Below are positions 36,401 through 48,016 of a DNA stretch of 64,000 nt, piece by piece. Position numbers and translations under genes: made by a program. The stretch's first letter is position 1, and the number at the start of each line of letters is the position of its first letter. Under the pieces are notes generated by a model that saw nothing but the letters and a program-made list of their open reading frames with translations, searched no databases and was not told the origin of the DNA. This stretch comes from Tricholomella constricta (lineage: Eukaryota > Basidiomycota > Agaricomycetes > Agaricales > Lyophyllaceae), in the NCBI GenBank assembly GCA_013368375.1, contig JAACJP010000020.1, forward strand, positions 496,001 through 560,000. Reading direction: 5' to 3'.

Positions 36401-37322
36401 GTCCCACTGCTTGCGATCGGGAAGCTCGTCAAATGCGACCTTGGAGAAGACGTCCTCGAAGTCATGGAGGTGGGTCGGAACGGCGTCGCGGAACGACTTA
36501 GGCGCAGAGTTCGCGGCGTGCGCCTCAGCGAGTCGCTGCGATGTTGTTTGACTGGCGCAAATGTGCATTTCGGTCGGAGGGGGGTGGATCGCAGTCGCAA
36601 AGATGCGATCGCCATTCAGGAAGGTCTCCACCAGGAAGTCGGCCGACTCTGGATCGGGTTCCTCCATGATCGGGGTGTAGGGGAGGAACTCGTCAGTGTC
36701 GGAGTCATCTTCGACGTAGGGGCAGGTCGGGGCTCGCAGGTCGGGCTCGACTGTCGGGATTCCTTCCGCCCGACAAGCCCGAATGGCAGCTCGCAGCTTG
36801 GTGCGTGAACGACGCTCCTCCTTGACTTCAACCTTGCAGGTGTCGCAACGTGTTGGCACCCGCCTCATTAGGGGTTCCGTCAACATTGTAGGCACGTGTC
36901 GGGTGATTCAGCCGTCGCGTCTTCAGCTTGTGCTTTTCAACGAAGGCAGTGTTGATGAAGCAAGCCGAAGCCCCGCTGTCAACGAGGGCAGCGAGCGAAT
37001 GCGTCTCTTGGGTGTCGGTGGTCTCGAGCTCGACCTTGAGCGACAGGGATAAGGAGTCGGGGGAGGCGGCGATCACGAAGCGACGGGGCAGTCGCTTTTC
37101 CCAGCACGGTAGTCCGCGACGCGACGGTACAGTCGGCTCGGTCGGAGCGACCGAAGGACATGGCGTTTGGTCAGGAGAGGATTGTACGTCTTCGTCGATT
37201 GGTTCACCCGTAGAAGTAGCAGCAATATTAAGTATATTGGGGTACTCTACAGATAGGGGGGCGAACCGATTACGACTAGACAACGGGGGCGTACTTTTCA
37301 CCCGTTGTGCGACTAAAAATCC
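33446..37322 (-). pseudogene. pol: Element A pol: protease, reverse transcriptase, RNase H, integrase, chromodomain (broken)
   Basis: Read in the -1 frame from the gag stop. The protease motif LVDSGASACF is present near 36990, but the part of about 55 residues after NVDGTPNEAG is missing; the deletion joins to RVPTRCDTCK and changes the frame near 36870-36850. Reverse transcriptase is recognisable (FFIKKKDGSLRLVQDYRTLN, catalytic VYLDDILIYT) and is stopped by TGA at 35854-35852, where element B has an Arg codon CGA. From there to the stop at 33446 the frame is open: RNase H (RIEADSSDFATGAVL, WTDHKNLEYF), integrase zinc motif with CDMC, integrase Asp/Asp/Glu (VDFITELP, ISDRGPQFV, TDGQTERINQELEQ) and a C-terminal chromodomain (LQYKILWKGYGYEEASWEP). 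Pol ends inside the polypurine tract. Confidence 0.93.
37280..37322 (-). promoter_or_regulatory. Element A gag-pol frameshift region
   Basis: On the minus strand the order is GGATTTT (37322-37316), the gag stop TAG, a 7-nt spacer, then an 8-bp perfect hairpin (CCCGTTGT and ACAACGGG on the plus strand at 37301-37308 and 37280-37287). Pol continues in the -1 frame. The layout equals that of element B, with A for G in the heptamer. Confidence 0.7.
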
Positions 37323-38534
37323 TCTTCCGTGGCCAAGGCGGTCGGGTCGGCCAACTCGGGAGTCGGGTCAGCTGGGATCGCATCCTTGCGCGCCAGTAGC
37401 TGCATGATCAGCTCATCCAGTTCCTCTGGCATGATGTGGCGCAGGTCAAAACGCTTTGAGCAGTCGCGCCAGAAGTGCCCCGGCTGCTTGCATCGACGAC
37501 AGGTGTCGTCCTGAACAGGATGTCCGCGGAGCCGGTCGATGTCCATAGGGATGCCTGGGGGAAGAGACGGCATCACGGGCGTCCTGAGAAAGTGCGCTGG
37601 TGTCGACACACGAACGGGAGCGGTCGGTGGGGCAGTGGGTCGCCATCGGAGCATGGGCGCGACCACAGGCATCGGAATGGGGGCAGTCGGGCGACTCGCA
37701 GTCGGAACTGTCGGAGCCGACCGACGGTGGAAGTCCTCCTCGGTCCTCATGATGAAGTCCTGGGAGCGGGCGATCGCTAGCCAGTCCTCGATCTTGGAGT
37801 CGTCGGGCCGACCCGTGGTGATGCTCCCAAGCCTCCTTGAGAGCTTTGGGTCCATGCCCCGACGGAATTTGAGGACCAGATGACGGCCGTCTGGGTAATC
37901 GGCCTTGATCCACAGCGCCTTGAACGAGTCGATGTACTCATCGATGGTGCGCCCATTCTGGAAGTACGCTGTCGACTCAAAGGTGAGCGCAGCGTCGGCG
38001 ACTTCGTCGAACAGGAAGAACTCCTTTTCGAAGTTCGACGCGAAGTCCTTCCAGGTTGGGAATGCGCGCTTTACCGACCCATACTGAAAGACCCGACCGA
38101 CGAAGTCGGCGGCGCGACCGTGTTGCATGTATGACAACACCGAGCTGATTCGGGTGTGGTCGTCGGCGAACTGTCCGACGCTCAGGGAGAAGTAGAGCTG
38201 GCACGCGTTCCAGAAGGCGCGGCCGCCCGATCGAGCGCCGTCGTACACGGGAGGGGGCGACGGCCGAATGTGCGATCCCGATCGGCGGAAGGGGAGGGGA
38301 CGTCGGCAGGGGCTGCGCCGGTGTCGCGGGGGTCGTAGGTGCTGCTGGGGAGGCAGCGGAGAGGTTCCCCAAAACGATGGTATCTAAAAGAGCGGCGATG
38401 CGGTCCATGGTGGCCGAGTTGGTGGTGTTGGATTGGGAGAGAGCCGACATTGCAGTTTCAAGGCTTGCCAGTCGTTCCTCTGGCGTGAGCGCAGCAGGAG
38501 ACGGAGGCGTGTCGAATTCACCGAAGTCAGACAG
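37313..38534 (-). pseudogene. gag: Element A gag (start lost, frameshifted)
   Basis: The protein begins like that of element B (SDFGEF, EERLASLETAMSAL), but the expected ATG is CTG at 38534-38532. Upstream and downstream parts are in different frames; the shift lies near 38250-38290, in the Pro-rich linker before YDGARSGGRAFWNACQLYF. The capsid-like part continues to a CCHC zinc knuckle (CRRCKQPGHFWRDC) and ends ATEEDF at the TAG 37315-37313. Confidence 0.88.
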
Positions 38535-38645
38535 CTCGAGACGGGACTGGGCGACGATCGGAGCGGGCGCGCATTGGACGGGTTGCGTGTAGCAGACACG
38601 TGTTTCGGCGCGGAGGCTGATCGGTCGGCTTCATCGGGTCTCCGG

Positions 38646-38658
38646 TTTACACTATTCT
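38646..38658 (-). other. Element A primer-binding site (self-priming type)
   Basis: Two bases from the 5' LTR, the minus strand carries 13 nt exactly complementary to a sequence in that LTR (plus strand 38777-38789). No match to a tRNA 3' end ending in TGG is needed to explain priming. Confidence 0.72.
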
Positions 38659-38660
38659 GC

Positions 38661-39164
38661 TGTTAGGGCAACCCTTACGGTGGAGCGTGATCACACTGGC
38701 AAGGGGGAATCTGAAGTTATATTGATGTACAGTAACGAAGGTAAGTAAGGCTTACCTGGCAAGGGGGAATCCGAAGAGAATAGTGTAAAGGATTCCCAAA
38801 TGCCAGGGGGCCGACTATATACGAGTGTAGGACGTGAGGGCCGGTCCTCCAGAGTGTACTGTACATGTAATACTAACGAATGGTGTGCGGCGCGTGTATG
38901 GACACGTTCCCGACGCTGTCCGATCCTCGTGGCTCAGGGTACGGGCACGAGGCGGGGCAGCCGACATCAGGATGTCGGGTGGTCGGGATCGGCGTCGGGC
39001 GCGCGCAGGGAGTGAGGGGAAGCGACAGGAAGTGAGTAAGTATGTACACCGACGCTTGGGTCGGAGCGTCGGGTCGGGATCGCGATCGGTCGGTCGGGGG
39101 CGAGCGCGTGAGTCGGGGAACGATCTGTGAGCATCGGAGAGCGTGAACGAGAGTTCCCCTGACA
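38661..39164 (-). repeat. Element A 5' LTR
   Basis: It is 504 bp, the same length as the partner LTR. Differences seen are at 33061/38780, 33208/38927, 33247/38966 and 33271/38990, three of which lie in CpG contexts. It has a TATATA box on the minus strand near 38816-38821. Confidence 0.93.
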
Positions 39165-39464
39165 GTATCCTCACTTGAGTACAAAATATATTAACAAGTT
39201 AAGATCGATCTACATCCATGGCCGAATTTATGTTCGCTACTGAATGCCCACTGTGACGTTCAAGACCTGTGCTGCCCGGTTGTTGGTGAGCTGCCCCAAC
39301 GCTCACACTGCTCCCTGCCTGAGCTTCCTGCTGTCGATTACGGTTTCATGTTGCTGCTGCCCTTGCAGTCGCCTCTGCACGCCGGGCTGGATTGGTGAGA
39401 CGCAGACCAGCAGCCAGTTGATGATGTAGTGCTCGGCGATCCGGAAACTGGTACTTCAGCTCTG

Positions 39465-42400
39465 TCAATGACCTGGGTAATGATTCACAAACGAGATGGG
39501 GGTTGTGAAGGCTATGCATGTTAATAAAATACTGCCCGTGGTTGAGGTGGCAATGATATCTTGATGTCGGTCAGTAAGCTCGCGTTCTTGATGGATCGGG
39601 GCCTGTGTGATCGGACATCCTGCACTGCAGCAATCGTGCTCTGCGTTGAAGGCATCTAGAAGTTTCTGGAAAGGGACTTGAGCACGATAAGACGATGAGG
39701 TTGGCGGATAACGCACCACAAGATCAATAAACTCATTGTGTCCAGTCAGAAAGAGGATCGGCATGTTGAGATGTGGATCTGGTGTTCCCACGATACTGAA
39801 AACCTCTAGTACTATCAATGTCTTCTGATTACTGCTTGGGCCATCCGAATGCAAGATGGCGAGGACACGGCCAATGACAACGGCTTCCTGCGACAGCATA
39901 AGAAAGGAAAAAGTAAGAATACTGGGACAGAACCCACCGTAGCCGCTGGCGACGCGGAAAATACCCATGATCCTTCCTTGCACACATCTTGAGATCTTGA
40001 AACAACAAATTTACAGTGTTCCCATATCATGGAACCATTCCCTCCAAATGCGTCATTCTCCAGCGACCAGTGCGTCCCTAATGCAACCTTCCACAATACT
40101 GATCGACAATGCTTTCGAGGATGGTGTTTAATTGTACCTGAAGGGAGGTTAATGCGAGTCACATTAAGTGATCAAGAGAACTTACCTGGCTTCAATTGTG
40201 ATATATCGGCCCATCCTAAACGATGCTGGAGGGCAACATTATCTTTCAGAAAGCTCTGGACCATGTTTCCCCCTCAAATCCATGACCCATCTCCATTTTG
40301 CCACTATCCTCTGCTAACCTGATGCTTGAAGCACTCCATGTCTCCAATCGTGTTCGCAATATCATGTGATGGTGCAAGGTAGTTGGAAAGCACACTGCAG
40401 AGGCGAAAAATGGCATTCCAGCACTCGAAAATCTCCGTTGAAAAGAGAGTGGCAGTCCGGATCGACGAATGTCATCGACAATGTGTGTGAGAACATGGAG
40501 TTGGTATTTTAAAAGAATGCAATTTGGGTCATACACAGCCCACAGGTCGAGGACATTGGCAATGAGGATCTCGAGGTCCTTCTGGACAAAGAAGGGAGTT
40601 ACAAACATGACGACAGACATCAGGATAATGTGGTACTTACCAGATACATTTCCATATCCTTAATTTCAGGATACCACAGCATTGCACCCAGCTCACCAGT
40701 TGCTCTCCAGATATTGAAGATCTCATCAGTGCAAAGGCTTTCATCGAGACAGAAGATGCCCAGCTGCCGAAGAGCCTTGAAATGTCTACCGATGAGGGAA
40801 TTTTTGTATTGGACATAGTACCGTGTGCGCAATGATGTAAGCATCAAAGCATCAATGGAAGCATGTCGCAAATAGCTCATCCTTCTTCTTGTCCCATTTC
40901 TTGCTCACTTCATGCCATATATATTTGTCGTGACCCAATTGGAATGAGTGCAGAATTTCACAAGGGCTGTCTTAATGAGGATCGAGTCCTGAAAAATTGA
41001 GTACTGCGCGAGAGTCAATCCTGGCTACAAACTAAACAACCTCACCTGGAATGCTGAGCAGAATATTGAAGTGATCACCAGGTCGAAGCTCTTTTCTTAA
41101 CGCTAATAAGCGCAAATTTCATTCATGTTTATCGGGAGGACAAGATCAGGTGACTTACAGGAAGACTCTGGAAGCGCGTCATATCTTTCACGAGGCTGAG
41201 TGATCAGCCATTCAAGTAATTCCCACTGAATATCGATCTTGATGCATTGCTTGACAGCTTCATGCTCTGCGCCTTTCAAGTGTTTGTCCTTCAGTCGATC
41301 GTCAGCGTCAAAACACAGTTTCAGCTTCTCACGGGCCATCGTTATTAGTTGATCAATCCAGTGTTGAGCAATCTTGTCCTTGATCCCCGTTGCAGTCTGG
41401 AGTCGATCAAGCGCATCCTGAACACCAAGACAAGCAGTTGAGATCTGTTCCTTTATTCTTTCGATGGTTGAAGCTGCTGTGAGGGGATTTCCAACCTGAG
41501 ATATGTTTAAGTACAGTTCATTCCAATAAAGGCGCGTGCAACTCACGCAAAACATAGTGTCGTATCCTGCATCCGTCTCCTTTTCTTGTTTAGTTCCCCC
41601 AGTTTTGTCGTACCGACAGTTGTAATTGGAGGCCAAGCCTGCACAGGACGATGTTTCTGCTTGCTGAGGATTGTTAGCAGGAAGAAGATAGGGGTGCAGC
41701 TGGAACAAGACCTCTGTTTCAAGCTCACAATTGTACGCCACCTTCCACTTTCCACTGCAAAATAAATTAATCCCGGAATGCAAAAAACAGAAATCTGTAT
41801 ACAAGTCTTTTGCCAGAGCTTCATACTGTTCAAGTGCCCCTGCATGTGGAGACGTTGAACAGAAACAGATAAAATATTCCTGAGTGAGTAAATCTCGAGG
41901 TAAGGTTGTGTTTGTCATGTAAATATTCATATGCACATTGTACTGTTTGCTTCGATTGCCAGACACGTCGTCGCACCATGGCATGATACAAAGCACAAAT
42001 GCAGGCTGATTCTTAGCGATTGAGTGGATCGGATGGGATATCTGCATGGAGGCTGTCCACGGATCTGACAAGACATTAATCCCTGAGGTTCGACATACGA
42101 ACATGAAGCCACAGGTACCAAGAAATTTCAGCCAAATGCTGGACGCATGGAGCTCCAGAAAATTGAGCTTGAAACGTTCGGCTGGAATCAGCTTGCATTT
42201 TGGTTGGTCATCGGGTGTCGTTTCAGCGCGAAACCCTCTTTCCTTATCATATTTATGTTTCAGATAGATTCTTGCAAGGTTGGACTGATACACACCTCAG
42301 GAACATATTTTGATTGATATACCTCAGCATGTTCAACCTTCTTATATATTACCCATCACCTCGGGATGACGAATGTACCGTCGGTGAGTTGTGCAAGCTC

Positions 42401-43565
42401 ATTTACATAGAAGTGACGATGTGCAGTCTTTTTCTAGTCTGCCCACATTGGCGAGAGTGATTCGGGATTGACGTTGTGCCATTTATTTGCTTGAAAGAAT
42501 TCCGATATTATGGATGTGATCTTTGGATACAACATGATATGCTTCCGAACCATCAGGTTTGCCCAATCCTGTCTGAACAAATGGTGAGAATTTATTTCAA
42601 GCTTTTTTTTAACTCAAGATCACTCATTAATGCAATCAGATCAAGCGGATGATTCATATAAAATTGATTCCCAAGGCTCGAGGTGTGTCGTTGTGGTGTA
42701 ATCTTGATATCCTTCGATAGCTTTGCCTGTAGTTTTCGCAGGGCCGAGAAGCTTGGGACATTTGGTGTGCCACATTGTCTCATGATCCAAATCACTGTCT
42801 TCATGTGGTCATCAGAGAGCCGAAGCCGCGGTAAGTTATCTGCCAAGTCTAGCATGAACATCTGAAAGTGCTGTCATCAACAGGAGTGGCTGCAAGGCTC
42901 GAAAGAGGAACTCACAGTGCGACTCCCATGTGGTGCCCATTTCGATTCATCACACATGTCTGAGATGGCTTCATCGTCGTTGTCGGACTTGCCAGCAATT
43001 TCATTGTCGAGACCTTTGTGTTGCAGGTTTGTATTAGTTTTCACTGTTAAGAAAATTGTGAGTACTTACCTAAAGCTTGTAGAGTTGCGGTAATTCTTGT
43101 GAGGCTGGAATCGTCCTCCTCGTCGTTGAGTTCATCCTGGGCTGAGTATCTTATATTTCCAAAGTTGTCACGGTAGTATTTGATGTTTTCCAGCCGTTCT
43201 TCGAGGCACTCATTGTCTTGTTCCAAATGGTCCTCACCAGCTGAAAACACAATTTTGGTCCCTCCCATGTCAAAGATTCGGCCATCCTCATCGACAACAA
43301 GTCCATCAACCAGGTCGCAATTTCCTGGGACAATGTGTTCCTCATCTTCATCGTCAGAAACAAGGTATCTATCTGTCATGGTCAATCGCGCTGGCAGCTG
43401 ATTCCTCTCCGTGACTGATGCCGAAGCGGTGTCTCGCATTGATGTCAGCATTGCCGGATTTAGGTCAGTTCCACTGGCATCGCGGTGCTTGTTGCTGCTC
43501 AGGTGTCTTCTTACTCTCTTGGCTCCGGACCACGTGGCACCCCTAGGACCCCGGAATTTCGGCAC
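39465..43565 (-). pseudogene. Decayed transposase-like gene of a multicopy Agaricomycete family
   Basis: Minus-strand frames in order match a large protein family I recall as very abundant in mushroom genomes, thought to be DNA-transposon related. Blocks are an acidic N-terminal part (VSDDEDEEHIV), LADNLPRLRLSDDHMKTVIW, CGTPNVPSFSALRKLQAKL, MPWCDDVSGNRSKQYNVHMN, HIVDDIRRSG and the C-terminal HDCCSAGC segment. No named transposase superfamily can be assigned with confidence. Intron-like splice sites remain (for example near 43060), but stops and frame changes at about 42440, 40470 and 39465-40190 show it is broken. Conserved CxxC residues in the middle part have been lost (NYNCRYDK). Confidence 0.6.
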
Positions 43566-43696
43566 AGTGGCAGCAGTGTCGAATACGACGCAACAGCCCC
43601 AGTGCCAGGATACTTCTCTGTTAAAACTACTATACCACTAGCTAAGGCCTACCAAGAGAGTTTATTATCCCCCTCCCCCCCACCGAAAAGGCGCAA

Positions 43697-45267
43697 ATGG
43701 TGCCTAGTCAGCCTTTGAAGGCCCCCCCGGCAACGAGAACAAGAACGACAGCAGCAGCAAATGCAGCAAAGACAACATCGAAACAAACCACGTTAGAAAA
43801 CTCCATCGCAAAGAGACCTCTTAGAGAAAACCCCGGCAACTTGAAGTGGTCGGACGAAATGGATCAGGAAGACAATGTGAACGGAGAGGAAGCCCACCAG
43901 TACAACACACAGATAAGTGAGAAACACCTCCGCACCCTAGGGCTGATCCGCGCGCCTGGAAGACCAAACGCAACAATGCTCTCGAACATCCTACACGTCC
44001 TAGCCAACTACGAAGGGATCGTCGACAACCCCGACAACCACAATGCGATACTGGCCTGCGCCTACCTAGTGGGAACACTGGACAACAACGCACTGAAGAA
44101 CGAAGTAGCCTGAGAAATGAGCAAGCAACTGGAGCAGAACCGGAAGGAGATGAAGACACTTATCGAGTCCACGGTCGCCGACTTACGCACAGACTTAATC
44201 GACGCTACCACCACATCCAACGAGCAAGCAAAACAAGCCAGCATGAGATCCAGGAAACGGCGAGAACCATAGAGAAGACGGTGACGTCCTACAAAGACGC
44301 CCTAACCAGCAAAGCAGCCTCGAGTCCGGTACCCTTCACCCTCAACGGGAACATAGACCCCCGAGTACGCGCAAGGGAGGCCATCAAGCTACGGCAACTA
44401 CTCATAGACGTAGACCACGACACCGACAACGCAAATCTCAAGGACTGCAGCATAGCCGAACTGGTGGACAAAGCGAACGCGGCCATAGCCATGGTCGACA
44501 TCACGTCGAAGTACATGATATGTGCAGCCCGACGCCTGGAAAACGGAGGCATCCTACTAGCAGCCAACAGCGAGGAGGCAGCGAAATGGATCAACAAAGA
44601 CGCCGGCGACTTCTCGAACGGACTCAGCACTGGAGCCATGCTCCAGAGACGTACGTTTAACATGATCGCTAGATTTGTATCCGTCGAGTTTGACCCACTA
44701 CTCGCTGACCACCGAGACACCATGCTAGAAAAGAACAGGATACCCCTGGGAGCCATTGCATCAATGAAGTGGATCAAGCCCAAGGAAAGACGATCACCAG
44801 GACAACAGACGGCTCACCTGGCGATCCGGCTCTACGATCAAACAGTAGCTAACGAATTGGCCGTACGGGGACTCTTTATCTTAGGCGAACGAATCAGTAT
44901 CGAAAAGGACTGAAAGGAGCCGCTTCGGTGCTTCAAATGCCAAGACTGGGACCACCTGGCGAACACTTGTCATAAAAGCGTTATCTACTGCGGGCGCTGC
45001 GGGGACGACGGACACACAGCACGCAAATGCAACAGCGAACAACTATACTGCATCCCATGCGGACGAAGGGGACACATCAGCGGCGACAGACGACAATGCC
45101 CGATCTTCAAGAAAAAGCGCGACAAACACAATACAAGAATGCCGGAGAACATGATGCCGTACTTCCCGACTGAGGAGCCATGGACCCATGCAACGACCCC
45201 TCGGGCGGCGCCGCCCAAGTCGACTATTGCTAATCCAACGATACAGATCCAGCAGAGCCAGCGACAA
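43697..45267 (+). pseudogene. LINE ORF1 (gag-like, CCHC zinc knuckles), broken by stops and by element C
   Basis: The N-terminal part has LGLIRAPGRPNATMLSNILH. A TGA at 44111-44113 and a frameshift near 44220 interrupt it. The next frame (from 44281) runs TSYKDALTSKAASSPVPFTL to a TGA at 44911-44913, followed in frame by three zinc knuckles: CFKCQDWDHLANTC, CGRCGDDGHTARKC and CIPCGRRGHISGDRRQC. This is the ORF1 layout of Tad-clade LINEs in fungi. Both stops sit where CGA or a similar codon is plausible. The reading ends where the LTR of element C starts. Confidence 0.8.
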
Positions 45268-45501
45268 TGTAACGGTTGTACGGGGTTGGGGGATCCTTGC
45301 GAGACACCAGACACGTTAAGCTAGACCAATCTGTGGGATTCTGCTAAGTACGTGTACAGGGTGAAGGTGCAAAGGATTATCTAAGCATAAACTGTACAGG
45401 ACATTTATATACGCATAACAAAGATGGTCGTGCATTACCAGAAGGTAATGCCAAACAGGTCGCGTCTCAATATAGACGTATTGTAACGCGCCGTCGTTAC
45501 A
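45268..45501 (-). repeat. Element C 3' LTR
   Basis: The 234-bp LTR runs from TGTAACGG to CGTCGTTACA on the plus strand and is bounded on the element side by a polypurine tract (minus strand AAAGGGGGGTG, 45512-45502). Inverted ends TGTAAC/GTTACA are 6 bp. Confidence 0.78.
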
Positions 45502-45655
45502 CACCCCCCTTTGAGATCAATGTATGATCTCAGCAGATGGATGTGCATGGTTATTATTATAATTACAAAGCGTGAGTATACAACTCCCACTTAATTAGGG
45601 ATCGCGTATGTATTTCGACGACTACCATGACTGTGGCGTACACTCGACATTGTCA

Positions 45656-48016
45656 TTAAGCCTTGTCTACGACATCCATCGCATGGTCGTCAGAAGCGTT
45701 AGCCTCTGGTAGAAGGACCAGTGGCGCGGATGAATTAGGTGGAGCAGAGGGCGCTGGCGACGTAGTGGACTCGATAGTTGGGAGCGGAGGACCTTCCACC
45801 ATAGGCGGTGGCGCAGACGGGTCAGTGGTATCGTTAAACACCAGATCGCCATCGTAGAGTACAGTAGCTTCGCGGTCACGTCCAGTGATGAACTTCATCG
45901 ACGTGATGTCGTATCCTACGGGGTGTAGGCCGCGAGCGTGCGCAGTGTCCAGCCCTCGCTCTTTCTCGCAGTCAAGTAGTACGTGGAGTCTAGCGATATC
46001 ATCGCGGGTCGGCTGTCGCCATCCATCCCATTGAAGAATGGCCGGGGGTATCCCATAACGACATAGCCGAACAAGTCGGTCGTCGTCCACATTGTCGTAT
46101 AATGTACGATCAATTGTGGTTCCCGTATAATGCGCATCCAAGTAGTGGAGGCCGTAGGGATAGGCGTGATCAATCCAAGCGACGGGTAGTCGATTGGCAA
46201 GAAGAGTACGGATTACGTCCGTTTCGGTTAAGTTGGCGGCATGCTCCTCAGGAAGAGCTAAGCGACCAAGGCTTGCCGTAGAAGGTAAGTGGTCGGGGAT
46301 GCGATCCAATGGGTGAATGGCATTCCACGAGTCCACCGCTTCTCGATAGAGGTTCGGTCGAGCAATGATCATGGCGTATAGGCGCATGAATGCGACACGA
46401 GATGCGGCTCGGGTAGGGCTTATGGCGCGACCAAGGGCGTACCCGACCACAGTGCGGAAGTGGATCGAGAAGTTGTAGTCGATCACTAGACTGCTGTATA
46501 CGTTGTCTAGGCCTGGCCTTCCGTGGTGTACAATATATTGTCCCCACACGTTGAAGTCCAGGGCTTGCGATACCGATGGTATGGGTAAACCCGCACCTCG
46601 GGTTCGAGGGTTGCGCGCTGAAGTGGACAATACTCCAGCGGGCGGTGGTAACACAGGTCGTGTCCACGCAGCGTCATCGCGTATCGATGGTTTGTGAGCC
46701 GGATCGAAGTATTCTCGTTGAAGGATAAACTTCATAGTCCGGTCTCTGTGGGGTTCGGCGTATCGTGAAGCGATACGATAGAAGTCCCAGAGTAGGTAAT
46801 GGGCTTCCACACGGTCGGTATCCATGTTGAAGTTATCGTCACGGAACTGAACCAGATTGCGGATGTCTCGAGGGGACATAGGGAACCCGCGAGGTGCACA
46901 CCTGTACAAAGGTGAGCCTATCGCATTGAATACGGTTTTGTGTTCACGTTCGTATTCTAGAGCGCGACTAGCGCTCTGAGAGGCAAACACCGTATTACTG
47001 TACGGTGACCAGTACAGGCGTCGGTGAAGTAGTCCACCAAACACGTTGTGGCATTCGGGAGTACCATTGATGTGTAGTATGCCAATAGTATCTGGAATGC
47101 GTCCGACGAATGTCTCGAAGTTATACTTCAAGCGTTCGTTGGCTTCTCGGTCTGCAGCAAGGCGGTCGCGGCGGACTGAGGCGTTGTGCTTCATTCGTAA
47201 GCAACGCTCATCGGCGGTTTCGCTTGCTGGTTCCTCCTTCAGCGTACCGATGGTAGAGGGCTCTACAGTCTCTTGCATCGGTTCATCGGCAGGCGAGCTA
47301 GCGTCGACCAATCGTACATCGTCGACGGGCATCTGCTCGGGCACCGCAAAGGCCTGACGTATCGTAAGTACAATACGTCCAGCATCAATGTGCGGAGGTA
47401 CGCCAAGAGGAAAGGGTACCTCAATAGTGGGGATCACTAGAGGTACTTTGGCGGCACTTGTGGGCGCAGATCCTATTTCTTGCGCTGGCGCCGTGGACTG
47501 CACCGATGTGGGTGCGGTCTGAGGACCCTGCGTCCGACTACACTTGTCGGTATAAGGCATCGCGTTCGGCGATGCGGGGCGCTTACATAGCGCGCGTTGC
47601 AGCTCCTCGGTGATGTGGCGTTTAGCCATAGTTTGCTGGTCAACTTCTCGTTGAAGGCGGTCAATGGTGTCGAGTAGTTGTCCTATCACGACCCTTGCCA
47701 TTCCATCATGGATAAAGTCGACTACAAAGTCGGGTGCTACTCCAACGGTCTCGAGGCGGTTGAATATACCGTCTGGGTTCGTTCCCATATTAGCATGTGG
47801 TGCGTTGCGTGGCGCAGCATGCGTACCTCGAGTATTTCCGTGAGAGTTCGAGGGGTTTCCTTCCTTCTCTTCGACGGCTCGTTCACCCCCCTTTGGGCGG
47901 TGTGGTTTGTTACCACCACGCTGTTGTGAGGGGCGTCCCATCTCGACGCTTCTGTTCTTAGCATCAGGCAGCTGTCCAGGCTCGAGTTGCCCTGCTCCAT
48001 GTCCATCGACATCCAT
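45656..48016 (-). CDS. Extra 786-codon ORF of element C, downstream of pol, unknown function
   Basis: This is an intact single-exon frame on the element strand, between the end of pol (48446) and the 3' LTR. Residues 1-75 are Gly/Pro/Gln/Lys-rich and disordered (MDVDGHGAGQLEPGQLPD). A helix with heptads follows (LLDTIDRLQREVDQQTM). A Pro/Ser/Thr-rich region precedes IVLTIRQAFAVP. From about residue 260 the protein looks globular, with an alpha-helical, Arg/Tyr-rich character (GFPMSPRDIRNLVQFRDDNF, VEAHYLLWDFYRIASRYAE, SIHFRTVVGYALGRAI, LPVAWIDHAYPYGLHYLDAH). The end is Pro/Ser-rich. I see no zinc knuckle, protease, polymerase, integrase or membrane segment, so it is neither a normal gag nor an obvious env. 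The open frame of 786 codons, while pol has a stop, suggests it was under selection until recently. Confidence 0.72.
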   Translation of the reverse strand: MDVDGHGAGQLEPGQLPDAKNRSVEMGRPSQQRGGNKPHRPKGGERAVEEKEGNPSNSHGNTRGTHAAPRNAPHANMGTNPDGIFNRLETVGVAPDFVVDFIHDGMARVVIGQLLDTIDRLQREVDQQTMAKRHITEELQRALCKRPASPNAMPYTDKCSRTQGPQTAPTSVQSTAPAQEIGSAPTSAAKVPLVIPTIEVPFPLGVPPHIDAGRIVLTIRQAFAVPEQMPVDDVRLVDASSPADEPMQETVEPSTIGTLKEEPASETADERCLRMKHNASVRRDRLAADREANERLKYNFETFVGRIPDTIGILHINGTPECHNVFGGLLHRRLYWSPYSNTVFASQSASRALEYEREHKTVFNAIGSPLYRCAPRGFPMSPRDIRNLVQFRDDNFNMDTDRVEAHYLLWDFYRIASRYAEPHRDRTMKFILQREYFDPAHKPSIRDDAAWTRPVLPPPAGVLSTSARNPRTRGAGLPIPSVSQALDFNVWGQYIVHHGRPGLDNVYSSLVIDYNFSIHFRTVVGYALGRAISPTRAASRVAFMRLYAMIIARPNLYREAVDSWNAIHPLDRIPDHLPSTASLGRLALPEEHAANLTETDVIRTLLANRLPVAWIDHAYPYGLHYLDAHYTGTTIDRTLYDNVDDDRLVRLCRYGIPPAILQWDGWRQPTRDDIARLHVLLDCEKERGLDTAHARGLHPVGYDITSMKFITGRDREATVLYDGDLVFNDTTDPSAPPPMVEGPPLPTIESTTSPAPSAPPNSSAPLVLLPEANASDDHAMDVVDKA

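Larger units (their letters stand above)
32937..39169 (-). mobile_element. Chromovirus (Ty3/gypsy) element A, full length but defective
   Basis: Two 504-bp LTRs (32942-33445 and 38661-39164) flank gag and pol on the minus strand, with the 5-bp target duplication GTATC at 32937-32941 and 39165-39169. The LTRs differ at four places noticed, all transitions, so insertion is fairly recent. Coding capacity is lost in at least four ways: the gag ATG is CTG, gag has a frameshift, pol has a deletion of roughly 165-170 bp in protease, and reverse transcriptase has a TGA. Confidence 0.93.
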
